Assembly (NCBI GenBank): GCA_963734725.1
Contig: CAVTIX010000020.1
Location: 434,001-498,000, forward strand
From: DASXKD01 sp963734725
GTDB lineage: Bacteria > Actinomycetota > Actinomycetes > Streptosporangiales > Streptosporangiaceae
Length of the DNA: 64,000 nt
Reading direction: 5' to 3'
Position numbers and translations under genes: made by a program. Under the pieces are notes generated by a model, which did not search any database, was not told where the DNA came from, and was given only the letters and a program-made list of their open reading frames with translations. Positions 8,624 to 17,063 of the stretch are shown here, one piece after another. Within the stretch, counting starts at the first letter, position 1. The number at the start of each line of letters is the position of its first letter.

Positions 8624-8916
8624 AACCACTCCTTCCAAAAAAGGCCACACCGACCCAGTGGCTCTCATCCCCCCGGGTCAAGTCTCACCCCTAGAGCTCT
8701 CGCGCACCAGAGATCAATTTGGGTCAACTGGGCATCTTCCCGCCACAGATCCGCGCCGAACGGAATGTCCCGGGCCGTTTGGACAGTCCACCTGGCGCGT
8801 CCGGCCCTGTACAAGGCCGCGGCGGCCCGGTTCGATAGCTGCCAAGGGCAGCCGCGCGGCGCGCGGTCCCGGCCAACGGCCGGTGGGCACCCTCAGGAGC
8901 AGGGAGGCGGGCGACG

Positions 8917-9378
8917 ATGAGCGGCGAGCGCACCGGGCAAGAACTCGTGGTCGTGGGCGTGGACGGCTCGGCAGAGTCGGTGCGGGCGCTGGGCTGGGCG
9001 GCGCGGTACGCCGCCGCCACCGGCGCCCGGGTGCAGGCCCTGCTGGCCTGGCACTACCCCGACGCGGCAGGCCAGCCCCCGGTGGGGGTCGCGCCGGAAC
9101 CCGTGCGCCACCAGACCGAGTCGCGGGAAGGGGCCATCCTCGAGGAGGCGATTGCCAAGGCCCAGGGCGGCCAGCCGGCCCCCGAGGTGGAGACCAGGCT
9201 CGGGTACGGGCACCCGGCACAGGTCCTGATCGAGGCCTCCAAGGAGGCCGACCTGCTGGTGGTGGGCAGCCACGGGCATGGCGCGTTCACCGGCATGCTG
9301 CTCGGCTCGGTGAGCATCCACTGTGTGACTGGTGCGTTCTGCCCGGTGGTCGTGATCCGCGGCACCGACGGCGGCTGA
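8917..9378 (+). CDS. Universal stress protein
   Basis: A 153-residue single USP domain: VVVGVDGSAESVRALGWAAR at the N-terminus, and VVGSHGHGAFTGMLLGSVS plus CPVVVIR at the C-terminus, which is the ATP-binding version of the fold. GGGAGG lies about 11 bases before the ATG. It is transcribed away from the USP at 8195, with a 293-base gap between them that holds no other gene. Confidence 0.93.
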   Translation: MSGERTGQELVVVGVDGSAESVRALGWAARYAAATGARVQALLAWHYPDAAGQPPVGVAPEPVRHQTESREGAILEEAIAKAQGGQPAPEVETRLGYGHPAQVLIEASKEADLLVVGSHGHGAFTGMLLGSVSIHCVTGAFCPVVVIRGTDGG

Positions 9379-9487
9379 GCCCGGCGCTCGCTGGCGGTCC
9401 GGCACAGGGCTCCGGCGCCGGGCAGGACACCAACACCTGTCGGCGATAGGCCGTCCCATTGAGCCAGTGCTGTCCTAAGATCCACTT

Positions 9488-10411
9488 ATGAGCCCGCTCA
9501 CTGGCGTGTTGTCCGAGGCCTGGGACCTGTACCGGCGGTTCGCGAGCCACTTCCTGCTGATTGCCTTCGTGATCTACGTGATCACGGCCATCCTGGTCGC
9601 CCTGTTGTCGCTGGCCGGGGTTTTCGGCGCGATCCTCGGCGCGATCCTCGGCTTCGCGGCCACCTATGTGGTTCAGGCGTCGCTGATCAAAGCGGTCCAG
9701 GACGTTCGCGACGGCCGCGTCGACCTGGACCTGTCCCAGACCGTGCAGGCCGCATCCCCCTACATCCTGCCGGTTATCGGGGCCGCCATCCTGGCCGGCA
9801 TCGGCATCACTATCGGCTTCATTCTGCTGGTCGTGCCCGGCCTCATCCTGCTGACGTTCTGGTGCCTCATCATCCCGTTCATCGTGCTCGGGGGGTCGGG
9901 GGTGTTCGCGTCGTTCGGCAACAGTTGGCGGACCGTGCGTGGTTACGCGTGGCGGGTGTTCGGCACCTACGTCCTGGTGTTCTTGATCCTGATCGCGTTC
10001 AGCATCGTGCTCGGCCTCATCCTGGGTCTCCTGCACTCGCTATTCTTGCGCAGCTTCGTGAACAACGTCGTGACGGGCACCCTGATCGCGCCGTTCCTGG
10101 CACTGGTGGCCACGCTCATCTACTACCGCCTGATCGCCGCGCACGGTGGCCAGACGTACGTCCCCACCGGCCCAGCGGATGCTCAAGTCTGGGAGCCGGC
10201 GTACCCCACGGTGCCCCCCAGCCCGCCCCCGGCGGGCGCCACGCCGCCAGGCCCCGCAGCACCGGACTCCACGGCGCCTGGTCCCACGGCGCCGGACTCC
10301 ACGAAGCCGTTCCCGACGCCGGGCCCCACCGAACCAGGTCCTACGGGCCCGGGGCCAGCTGCCCCGCCGGATCGCGGCCCAGACGCGCCACCCCCGCCGA
10401 GCACCCCCTGA
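9488..10411 (+). CDS. Multi-pass membrane protein with proline-rich tail
   Basis: A 307-residue protein with about six hydrophobic helices in residues 20-220 and a proline/glycine/threonine-rich cytoplasmic or external tail in the last 80 residues (repeats of the type APDSTAPGPTAPDST). The membrane part resembles the glycerophosphodiester-phosphodiesterase membrane-domain or DUF975 type of actinobacterial protein (YRRFASHFLLIAFVIYV). No catalytic site is visible. It may form an operon with the next three small genes; the following ATG lies 9 bases after its stop. Confidence 0.75.
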   Translation: MSPLTGVLSEAWDLYRRFASHFLLIAFVIYVITAILVALLSLAGVFGAILGAILGFAATYVVQASLIKAVQDVRDGRVDLDLSQTVQAASPYILPVIGAAILAGIGITIGFILLVVPGLILLTFWCLIIPFIVLGGSGVFASFGNSWRTVRGYAWRVFGTYVLVFLILIAFSIVLGLILGLLHSLFLRSFVNNVVTGTLIAPFLALVATLIYYRLIAAHGGQTYVPTGPADAQVWEPAYPTVPPSPPPAGATPPGPAAPDSTAPGPTAPDSTKPFPTPGPTEPGPTGPGPAAPPDRGPDAPPPPSTP

Positions 10412-10419
10412 CCCCTGCC

Positions 10420-10842
10420 ATGGACACCGTGGGGCCGGACAGCGGCGGCGAGCCGGAACAGGCACGATCCGCGGAGGATGTCCGCGAGTACGTGCAGCAG
10501 ATGCGGTCGCTTCCCGTCGAACAGGTCATCGGGGATGTCTTGTTCAGCCTGCTCAACGCCGCCCAGGTCAAACTGGGGCGGCGTGACGCCCGGTTGCTGA
10601 TCGACGTGAGCACCGTGGTGCTCGCGCACGCGCGGCCCTGTCTGCCGGGCGACCTCACCACGCAGGTCGACCAGGTGCTGGGACAGCTGCAGCTGGCCCA
10701 GGTGAGCGCGGAGGGCCACACGAGCCAGGCAGGCAAACCGGAGGACAACGATCTAGACCGGGTGCCGGCCCCGCCGCCATCAGGTGCAGTGCAGTCGCCC
10801 GCCGGGCCGGGGTCCAGCAAGCTGTGGATTCCCGGGCGCTGA
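10420..10842 (+). CDS. Hypothetical protein, DUF1844-like
   Basis: A 140-residue soluble protein. The middle (VIGDVLFSLLNAAQVKLGRR, then DARLLIDVSTVVLAHARPCL) looks like the short helical DUF1844 family, but the match is by eye only. The N-terminus is acidic and the C-terminus proline-rich. It follows the membrane protein by 8 bases and reads in the same direction, so it is probably in the same operon. Function unknown. Confidence 0.6.
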   Translation: MDTVGPDSGGEPEQARSAEDVREYVQQMRSLPVEQVIGDVLFSLLNAAQVKLGRRDARLLIDVSTVVLAHARPCLPGDLTTQVDQVLGQLQLAQVSAEGHTSQAGKPEDNDLDRVPAPPPSGAVQSPAGPGSSKLWIPGR

Positions 10843-10921
10843 AGCCGTATTAGCGGCGGGCATCGTACGCGCCGGCGGAATGGTCTTGCCAGCCGCGGCG
10901 CCCGATGTCAACACTGGGGCT

Positions 10922-11218
10922 GTGGACCAAGAGTCCGTCCGCGAGTTCATCCAGCGCCTCACCGACGCGGCTGGCAACCTGCCCGGCGGTTTGGACAGCC
11001 CTGTCGAGCTGGCCATTTGTGACGGCAGGGACCTGCAGTTCATCGACCGGGTGGACGTCAGCGAGTGGACCACGGTCCCTGAGACCGGCCCGCTGCAGTC
11101 ATATGTGCTGATCCGCCCGCACGATCACCCAGGTGAGAGTCCCGGTCCTCGGACCCGCGGCGCCGCCGCGCACGCCGATGAGGAACTCCGCTGGCTCACC
11201 GAGCGCGACGACGGCTGA
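10922..11218 (+). CDS. Hypothetical protein (98 aa)
   Basis: A small acidic protein starting at GTG 10922 (VDQESVREFIQRLTDAAGNL); an ATG at 10880 in the same frame is an alternative start. The middle has mixed alpha/beta character (ELAICDGRDLQFIDRVDVSE). I do not recognise a family. High GC at third positions supports coding. It lies in line with the genes on both sides and may share their transcript. Confidence 0.55.
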   Translation: MDQESVREFIQRLTDAAGNLPGGLDSPVELAICDGRDLQFIDRVDVSEWTTVPETGPLQSYVLIRPHDHPGESPGPRTRGAAAHADEELRWLTERDDG

Positions 11219-11299
11219 AGTGCCGCTCTCACGTCCCGGCCAGATAATGGTCCTGGCTGGGTGATGCTCCCGGTGTCCAGCCAGTAGGGAGGCGTGGCC

Positions 11300-11491
11300 A
11301 TGAGTGATCAGGCATCGGCGCCGGACGGCGCCGACAGGGCGGCGGAAAGCGCGCCCGAGGTGACAGCCGAAGACCGCGAGGCCGCCATGATGCGGAAGGT
11401 GATGCGGATCCAAGAAGCGCACCGGGAAGGCGGGGTGGATCCGGACCTAGCCGACGCGGACGCCGATGATGACCAGGCGCCCAGAGCTTAG
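11300..11491 (+). CDS. Small acidic hypothetical protein (63 aa)
   Basis: An ATG at 11300 (or GTG at 11294) follows GGGAGG. The protein has an acidic, alanine-rich start, a short helix EDREAAMMRKVMRIQEAHRE, and an aspartate-rich end (DLADADADDDQAP). Likely disordered. No family recognised. The good ribosome site and GC-rich third positions support it. Confidence 0.5.
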   Translation: MSDQASAPDGADRAAESAPEVTAEDREAAMMRKVMRIQEAHREGGVDPDLADADADDDQAPRA

Positions 11492-11711
11492 GGCCGGATG
11501 AGCTCTTGCGTAGCGGGGTCCCATCGCCATGCGGCGCCGGGTGTGCGGGCCAGGCTTGGATAGGCCCGGCTGACTCGCGCGAGCCGGCTCTACCAGTTAG
11601 CCGCCGCGGGGCGGTGTAGCCGGGCTGGTTCGAGGGAATTCAAGCCCGCCGAGGTCGTCCACTCGGCCTTCGCCGACCGCGGGATCCTTTGATCCGCTTT
11701 GCGGGAGTGTC

Positions 11712-12413
11712 CTAAGAGCCGGCCGGACCGCCCAGGGTCCGCCATCCCGCCTGCCCCATCGCCCGCAGCCAGTTGACCGGCGCGGGCAGGGCTAGTGCCG
11801 TGGGGCGAAGCGACGAAGAGGTGGCCAGGTGCCGTTGCCGGCGCGGGAGGTAGTCCGCGGTCAGCGGGTGGGCGGCCAGCATCTCTGCCAGCGACGGATA
11901 GCACGGCACGCCGTAGTAGCTACCAAGAACCTCGGCAACATCGCGGTCGCCCAGGCTCGTCGGCTGGTCATCGGGACCGGCAGGGCGCACGTGCAAGGCC
12001 AGGATGCGGGCCCTGCTACACCGGCATCCCCGCGTGCCGATCCTGGTCCGTCCGTAGCCCTGGATGACCCCGATCACTTCGGCCTGCCAGTAGTAGTCGC
12101 AGCGCCAGGCGTACCGCAGAGCCCAGTACGCCCAGAACCCGCACCCGCAGCCGGGCGCGGGCACCAGGTCACGATGACACGGGGAGGACCCCCGGGCGCC
12201 GCCGCCGCATGCGGCCACGTTCTCCCCCCGCCGCCAGACACCGCCGAAGACGCCGGTCAGCAGGCCGTCCACCGGCCCAGGAGTCCCGTTTACAACCGCC
12301 TCGGCCGAGGTCATGTCCACACGCCACAGCCGCACGCCCGTCACCGAGCCCATCGCCAGCGGCAGATCGCGGCCGCCGAACCCCGGGATGCCCTCCCCCG
12401 CCGACGTAATCAT
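11712..12413 (-). CDS. Actinobacterial hypothetical protein with cysteine pair region
   Basis: A 233-residue protein of a widespread but unnamed actinobacterial type. Recognisable parts are TGVRLWRVD near the start, a CGCGFWAYWAL motif in the middle, and VIGVIQGYGRTRIGTRGCRC, where related proteins have a conserved strand turning on RxGxRG. These proteins are often found next to short acidic ORFs, as here: the ATG overlaps the stop of a 36-residue ORF (ATGA). The C-terminal third (SLAEMLAAHPLTADYLP) is less typical. Function unknown. Confidence 0.65.
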   Translation of the reverse strand: MITSAGEGIPGFGGRDLPLAMGSVTGVRLWRVDMTSAEAVVNGTPGPVDGLLTGVFGGVWRRGENVAACGGGARGSSPCHRDLVPAPGCGCGFWAYWALRYAWRCDYYWQAEVIGVIQGYGRTRIGTRGCRCSRARILALHVRPAGPDDQPTSLGDRDVAEVLGSYYGVPCYPSLAEMLAAHPLTADYLPRRQRHLATSSSLRPTALALPAPVNWLRAMGQAGWRTLGGPAGS

Positions 12414-12520
12414 CCCGGGACAGGCTCCATCGCAGGCTCCACGGGCGGCTCCGCGGGCATCTCCTCGGGCGGTGGCTCCAACTCGATCTCGGTGATCTCC
12501 TCACCGATATCGCCCATCAT
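12410..12520 (-). CDS. 36-residue acidic protein, translationally coupled
   Basis: The frame starts at a double ATG (12520) and encodes MMGDIGEEITEIELEPPPEE followed by a proline/glutamate repeat. The MGxIGEExxxIExEP pattern is one I associate with short conserved actinobacterial proteins. Its TGA shares bases with the ATG of the 11712-12413 gene, an ATGA overlap that normally means coupled translation. No strong ribosome site is visible. It may be a partner or leader for the larger protein. Confidence 0.6.
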   Translation of the reverse strand: MMGDIGEEITEIELEPPPEEMPAEPPVEPAMEPVPG

Positions 12521-12756
12521 CACCGTCGCCGCCCACCACACTGGCAGAGCCGCCCTTCACTTAGCCCGCCGGCGGGTCTGCGCAGTCCACCAGGCGCGGC
12601 GCAACACCCGCCGGGCCGCTGGCCTTATGGCGCCACGCTACTCCCGCCGCCCCTCCCGTGGGGCAGCCGGCAGGTGTGTATTTCGCTGCAGCGCATGCCA
12701 GCGCTCACCTTCTTCCAGACCTGGCGCGTTTCCTCCGGGTATGGACACCGGCCCGG

Positions 12757-13201
12757 GGCGAACTTGGCGGCATCGGCGCCACCACGGCGTGGCTGATCGG
12801 CGGCCCGCTCGTCGATGGCCCCGGCTGGCGGGGGGATCTTCTTCATCAGCGTCCCCATCGGCCTGGCCGCGCTCACGCTGTCGCCGGTGCCGCTGCGCGA
12901 GAGCCGGGGATCGCTGGCGCGGCGCAGCTACGACCCCGCCGGGGCGCTCACTATCACCGGTGCGCTCGTTCTGCTCGTCTACGCGGTACGACCGTTGCGG
13001 TCTCCCGCTCAGGACTACCTGGCGGCGGACAACAGCGCGAACCCGCTCGTCGTGCTGACCGAGGGCTACCGGGCCGCCTTCCTGGCTTGCGCGGTGCTGG
13101 CCGGGATCGGACTGGCGCTGGCACTGCTGCTCCCCGGCCGGCCGCCGAAAGCAGCGCGCGAGTTGCCGGCGCCGGTCCTGGCGACCAGCGCCGGGGGCTG
13201 A
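12757..13201 (+). pseudogene. MFS transporter (DHA2 type) fragment
   Basis: The first piece reads GGIGATTAWLIGGPLVDGPG, then near 12833 the frame changes to IFFISVPIGLAALTLSPVPL. Both are adjoining parts of a 14-helix drug/H+ antiporter. The frameshift falls in a run of six G. Only the middle of the protein remains and there is no start or C-terminal half, so it is a remnant. It is one of three decayed genes in a row. Confidence 0.8.
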
Positions 13202-13204
13202 GAA

Positions 13205-13387
13205 CCGATTTTCTCAGGCTGGCGTAGGCGATCATTTCGGGATCAGCAGGCCCCAGATGGTGCAACCGGCAACAGCATCGCCGGTCAGCCAGCCGCGCTG
13301 GTAACGGGACAGCCAGGACGCGGCCGGGACAAGCCGGGCGAGGCTGCGGGCGGCCTCCTCCAAGATCAGCTTGACTGTGTGTGTCAT
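13205..13387 (-). pseudogene. SulP-type anion transporter, N-terminal remnant
   Basis: From ATG 13387 the minus strand encodes ASWLSRYQRGWLTGDAVAGC and TIWGLLIP, the standard first-helix region of SulP sulfate/bicarbonate transporters. A one-base shift then separates it from the next family block, PEMIAYASL, which appears in another frame. Everything after that, over 450 residues, is missing. Confidence 0.75.
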
Positions 13388-13453
13388 GATGCCTGCTCGG
13401 GGGGCCAGGAATGGTCGGGGTACGCCAACTGACCTCCGGAAGGAACCTTGCCT

Positions 13454-13859
13454 ATGAGAGCTGTGCTGGTCAGCGAGTTCGGCGCACCGGACCAGCTGCG
13501 GCTGGGCCAGGCTGCTGATCCGGTGGCCGGTCCCGGCCAGGCGCGGATCGTCGTGCACGCGGCGGGGGTCAACCCCGTCGAACGCCGGTAACCGGGCAGA
13601 TGGCCGCTGGGCCGGGCTGCGCGTGCCGTGCGTCCTCGGCTATGACGTGGCCGGGGTCATAGACAGCGTGGGCGAAGGCGTCAGCGTGCTCATCGGCGAC
13701 GACGGCGACCGGACCCGGGCGCTCGCGGCGCTGCTGGACCGGCAGGCGCTGCGGCCCGTTGTCAGCCATGTGCTCCCGCTCGCGGCAGCGGCCGAGGCGC
13801 ACCGAATATTGAAGCGCCGGCATGCCAGCGGCAAGATCATCCTCGACGTCGTCCGCTAG
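13454..13859 (+). pseudogene. Zinc/quinone-type alcohol dehydrogenase, decayed
   Basis: ATG 13454 starts MRAVLVSEFGAPDQLRL and GQARIVVHAAGVNPVE, the usual quinone-oxidoreductase opening, then hits a stop at 13589. The match resumes in another frame with LGYDVAGVIDSVGEGVS and, after a large internal deletion of the nucleotide-binding domain, ends with the normal C-terminus EAHRILKRRHASGKIILDV. A remnant with a frameshift and a deletion of over 150 codons. Confidence 0.85.
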
Positions 13860-13872
13860 CGATCACGGCCAA

Positions 13873-15162
13873 ATGGAATCTGCCGAGACGATGACTGCCT
13901 CGCCGACACCCGCGGTCGGGCGCGAGTCGGTGGCGGTGCGGACGCGTCGTCTGGCCGCTGCGCGCCGCCGGGCCACAGCGCTCCTCGCGGCGGCGACGGC
14001 GCTGTTTGTGGTCGTGACCGCGATCGGCGTCCACGGAACCCTCCTCGGCTACGTGCAGGCCGGCGCCGAGGCGGCCATGGTGGGAGGGGTTGCAGACTGG
14101 TTCGCGGTGACGGCCCTGTTCCGCCGGCCCCTGGGCCTGCCGATCCCGCACACCGCGCTGATCGTCGAGCGGAAGGATCAGTTCGCCGCCACTCTCGGCC
14201 AGTTCGTGCAGGAGAACTTCCTCAACGCCGACGTTCTTGCTGAGCGGATCCGCTCGGCAAGCCTCGTTCCCCGCCTGGCCGCCTGGCTGGCTGACCGGGC
14301 CAACGCCGCCCGTTTCGCCGGGCATGCCGCTGATCTGGTGGTCACCGTGGCCGATGCCATGCGTGATGAGGATGTCCAGCGCGTGCTTACCGCCGAATTG
14401 ACCCGGGCGCTGGATGCCGTCGAAGTAGCGCCGCTGGCCGGACGGGTCCTGCGGATCGTCATCGCGGGAGGTCACCACGCTGAGTTGTTCAACACGATCG
14501 TGTCTGGCGCTGACCGCTATCTGGCCGACCATTACGCGGAGCTGCGTGATCGGTTCGAGGACGAGACACCCCGGTGGGTGCCTGACGCGGCCTACCGCCG
14601 GGTCTTCGACCGTCTGCACACCCGCCTGCGCCAGCGGCTGGCGGCGATGGCTGCCGATCCCGACGACGAGACCCGGCATCAGTTCGATCAATGGATCGCC
14701 GGCCTCCCCGACCGCCTCGAGACGTCCCCGGAGCTGCGCGAGCGCGGCGAGCGCCTCAAGCGCGATGTCCTGGGCAGCACCGTGCTGCGCGACTGGTCCT
14801 CCTCGCTGTGGCAGCAGGCCAAGGACGCCCTGCGGGCCCAGGCAGCTGACCCGGAGTCTGAGCTGCGCCGCCGGCTGGCCGATGCGCTGGTAGCGGCCGG
14901 CTGGCGCCTGGGCTCAGACCGCCGTCTCCATGAAGGCCTGGAGCGCATGGTCGAATCAGGCGCCAGGGCACTGGCCGACCAGTTCCATGACGAACTCGCC
15001 GGCCTGGTCACCGGGACCATCGAGCGGTGGGATGCCGCGGAAACGTCGAGCCAGCTAGAGCTGCTCCTTGGACGCGACCTGCAGTACATCCGGATCAACG
15101 GCACCGTGGTGGGAGCGGGCGTGGGACTGGCCCTGCACGCCATTGCGCTGGCTCTGGCCTGA
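13873..15162 (+). CDS. DUF445 family membrane-anchored protein
   Basis: A 429-residue DUF445 protein. After a basic start come one hydrophobic helix (ALLAAATALFVVVTAIGV) and the hallmark AAMVGGVADWFAVTALFRRP, then LGLPIPHTALI. A long helical cytoplasmic part follows, and the C-terminus ends in a second hydrophobic helix after the conserved LQYIRINGTVVGAGVGL. The start is uncertain between ATG 13873 and 13891, as neither has a strong ribosome site. Function is unknown in this family; related to YjiN of E. coli. Confidence 0.88.
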   Translation: MESAETMTASPTPAVGRESVAVRTRRLAAARRRATALLAAATALFVVVTAIGVHGTLLGYVQAGAEAAMVGGVADWFAVTALFRRPLGLPIPHTALIVERKDQFAATLGQFVQENFLNADVLAERIRSASLVPRLAAWLADRANAARFAGHAADLVVTVADAMRDEDVQRVLTAELTRALDAVEVAPLAGRVLRIVIAGGHHAELFNTIVSGADRYLADHYAELRDRFEDETPRWVPDAAYRRVFDRLHTRLRQRLAAMAADPDDETRHQFDQWIAGLPDRLETSPELRERGERLKRDVLGSTVLRDWSSSLWQQAKDALRAQAADPESELRRRLADALVAAGWRLGSDRRLHEGLERMVESGARALADQFHDELAGLVTGTIERWDAAETSSQLELLLGRDLQYIRINGTVVGAGVGLALHAIALALA

Positions 15163-15234
15163 TGGCAGCTCAGCCAACAGCCCGGGCTGGCCCGCGGCGC
15201 CGACGCCGGCTTTCTGATCATCCTTGCCCCCGGC

Positions 15235-15423
15235 GTGGAACGGTGCGAGTACTTGCGCCAGCTGCAGCGCATCGCCGCCGGGCAGGCGCCGCTGGAGAGC
15301 ATCCTGCAGACCCAAGACCTCTACGACAACCACTTCGATGACAGCCCGGTCTGGCAGCAGGCGCTCGCCGCCGCCAATGACCAGATCAGCCCCGGCGCCG
15401 GCCAAGCCCGCGGCTGGCGATAA
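15235..15423 (+). CDS. Short hypothetical protein or C-terminal remnant (62 aa)
   Basis: A frame with very high third-position GC continues in the same phase after the DUF445 stop. GTG 15235 is the only plausible start. It encodes VERCEYLRQLQRIAAGQAPL and later TQDLYDNHFDDSPVWQQAL, which looks like a real folded helical segment. I do not recognise a family. It may be a small protein or the tail of a lost gene. Confidence 0.45.
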   Translation: MERCEYLRQLQRIAAGQAPLESILQTQDLYDNHFDDSPVWQQALAAANDQISPGAGQARGWR

Positions 15424-15564
15424 GCCTGGATCGGCTGCGGCAGGCCGGTGAGGCATTCGACTGGGCCGGGCTTCCTGCTGCCGGGCGGGCATAGCCGTCG
15501 ATAGGACACCGGCCCCCAGGCGACGTGCCGGATTTGCCGTGGCAAAGGCGGCTCTCGTCGCAGG

Positions 15565-16101
15565 TCAGTCCCGGCGGATCAGCATGAACACCGGAATCTG
15601 CCGCGTGGTCTTGGCCTGGTGTTCGGCGATGGCAGGAGACTCGGCGACCAGCCTCGGCCACAGCTCGGCGCGGGCGGCGTCGTCGAGTTCTTCCGCCACT
15701 GCCGTGAACATCTGGGTGCCCACCTCGACGGTGACGGCGGGATTGGCCTTGAGGTTGTAATACCAGCCCGGGTGGGCTGGCGATCCTCCGTTGGAGGCGA
15801 CGATCGCCAGCCGGCCGTCTGGCTGAGGGTTGCAGGCCAGTGGCGTGACGCGCACGGCGCCGGACCTGGCGCCGATGTGGTGGAGGAGAATCATCACGGT
15901 GCCGGCCAATGGGCCGCCGACCCGCCCGCCGTTCGCCCGGAACTCCTCAATGATCTTGGTATTGAAGTTGCTGGCCAAGGGCAGCTCGCGGCGCTGGTGG
16001 GCCAGCTCGTCCGCCATCCGGGTGTGCTCCTTCTCGCGCCGAAGCAACTCATCCCGGGCGGCCTGCCATTCCGCACGGCTGACAACCTTCTGGTCTGTCA
16101 T
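15565..16101 (-). CDS. F420-type (Ddn-like) nitroreductase with DUF899-like N-terminus
   Basis: A 178-residue protein with a perfect AAAGGAGG site before ATG 16101. Residues 1-40 (VVSRAEWQAARDELLRREKE, then a DELAHQRRELP helix) match the start of DUF899 thioredoxin-like proteins. From residue 45 it is a deazaflavin (F420)-dependent nitroreductase/quinone-reductase domain: MILLHHIGARSGAVRVTPL, then GSPAHPGWYYNLKANPAVTV. Ddn-type enzymes reduce quinones or activate nitro drugs with F420H2. The join replaces the usual N-terminal helix of Ddn, which binds membrane and substrate. This chimera looks intact and expressed. Confidence 0.85.
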   Translation of the reverse strand: MTDQKVVSRAEWQAARDELLRREKEHTRMADELAHQRRELPLASNFNTKIIEEFRANGGRVGGPLAGTVMILLHHIGARSGAVRVTPLACNPQPDGRLAIVASNGGSPAHPGWYYNLKANPAVTVEVGTQMFTAVAEELDDAARAELWPRLVAESPAIAEHQAKTTRQIPVFMLIRRD

Positions 16102-16198
16102 CACGTCTTGCCTCCTTTCCGGGTGGGTTCCAGGGCGGTGCGCCTTGCCGCTGCTCGGAACGAACGCCCGCCCCTTTGCCCAGTGAGCTGACCGCTCC

Positions 16199-16924
16199 CT
16201 ATGCCGCGGTGGACTGCGGCGCCACGAAGGCCGCGTTCTGGCGCTCGAGCGCCTTGGCCGCGCCGCTGCGCCAGCTGTCAGCCACCGATGCCGACGCGGG
16301 GTCGGGGAAGATGTCCTCTTCCCCGTTGTCCACCGCGTCGAAGATGGCCCGGGCAACAGACGCCGGGGAGGCTTTGGGTATGTCGATGCCCCGGGTCATG
16401 TCGGTGTCGGTGGGGCCGGTCAGCACCGCGTGCACCCGCACGCCCTGCCCGGCCAGCAGCGCACGCAACGACTGCGTCAGGTTGAACGCGGCTGCCTTCG
16501 AGATCGCGTAGGCCGGGGTGAGCGGCAGCGGGGCGAGGGCCATCAGCGACACGTTGTTGACGATGGCGCCGTTGGCACGCGTCAGCTGTGGCAGGAAGGC
16601 CTGGGTCACGGCGTAGGTCCCGAAGAGGTTGACGGCCAGGTGATGTTCGAGCACGTCCCGGTCGCTCAGGTCGTCGTAGAGCGCAATGCCGGCGTTGTTG
16701 ATCAGGATGTCGAGGGAGTCGACGTGCTCGGCCGCTGCCTGGATCTGCGCCGCGCTGGTCACATCCAGGGCCATCGGCGTGACCCGCGCGTCCGGATGGG
16801 CGAGGGGGTGGCGCGTGCCTGCGTAGACGCGCTTCGCGCCTCTGCTAAGGGCTTCGGCGACGAGTGCCTGCCCGATGCCTCGAGTGGCCCCGGTGACCAG
16901 GACCGTCTTGCCTGCGATAGTCAT
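16199..16924 (-). CDS. Short-chain dehydrogenase/reductase
   Basis: A 241-residue SDR. The Rossmann loop is VTGATRGIGQALV, the NAG motif is LINNAGIALYDDL, the catalytic Ser lies in NNVSLMALAPL and the catalytic Tyr and Lys in AYAISKAAAF. NAD(P)-linked oxidation of an alcohol or carbonyl; substrate unknown. It lies 97 bases upstream of the nitroreductase chimera on the same strand and may be co-expressed. Upstream comes the broken sigma factor gene. Confidence 0.92.
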   Translation of the reverse strand: MTIAGKTVLVTGATRGIGQALVAEALSRGAKRVYAGTRHPLAHPDARVTPMALDVTSAAQIQAAAEHVDSLDILINNAGIALYDDLSDRDVLEHHLAVNLFGTYAVTQAFLPQLTRANGAIVNNVSLMALAPLPLTPAYAISKAAAFNLTQSLRALLAGQGVRVHAVLTGPTDTDMTRGIDIPKASPASVARAIFDAVDNGEEDIFPDPASASVADSWRSGAAKALERQNAAFVAPQSTAA

Positions 16925-17063
16925 CGCGTTGCTCCCATGAGGTTGTGAGTTCCGCGCCGCCCCGGTTGGCGGCTACTAATACAGACCAGGCGGATCCCGC
17001 AGAATCGCCGCGGGCCCAGTTGCGGCTTGCCGCAGCCCCTGGCCGCCCGAGCAGGCGCCTGGT

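Noticed and set aside
8624..8720. GGGTGAGACTTGACCC-like sequence upstream of the USP gene at 8195 as another DevR box
   Set aside because: The spacing between half-sites is two bases shorter than in the other boxes and GGGAC is not intact.
11492..11711. Possible tRNA (a TGGTAGAGC-like stretch on the minus strand)
   Set aside because: No acceptor stem, no GTTCGAATC-type T loop and no CCA end could be placed.
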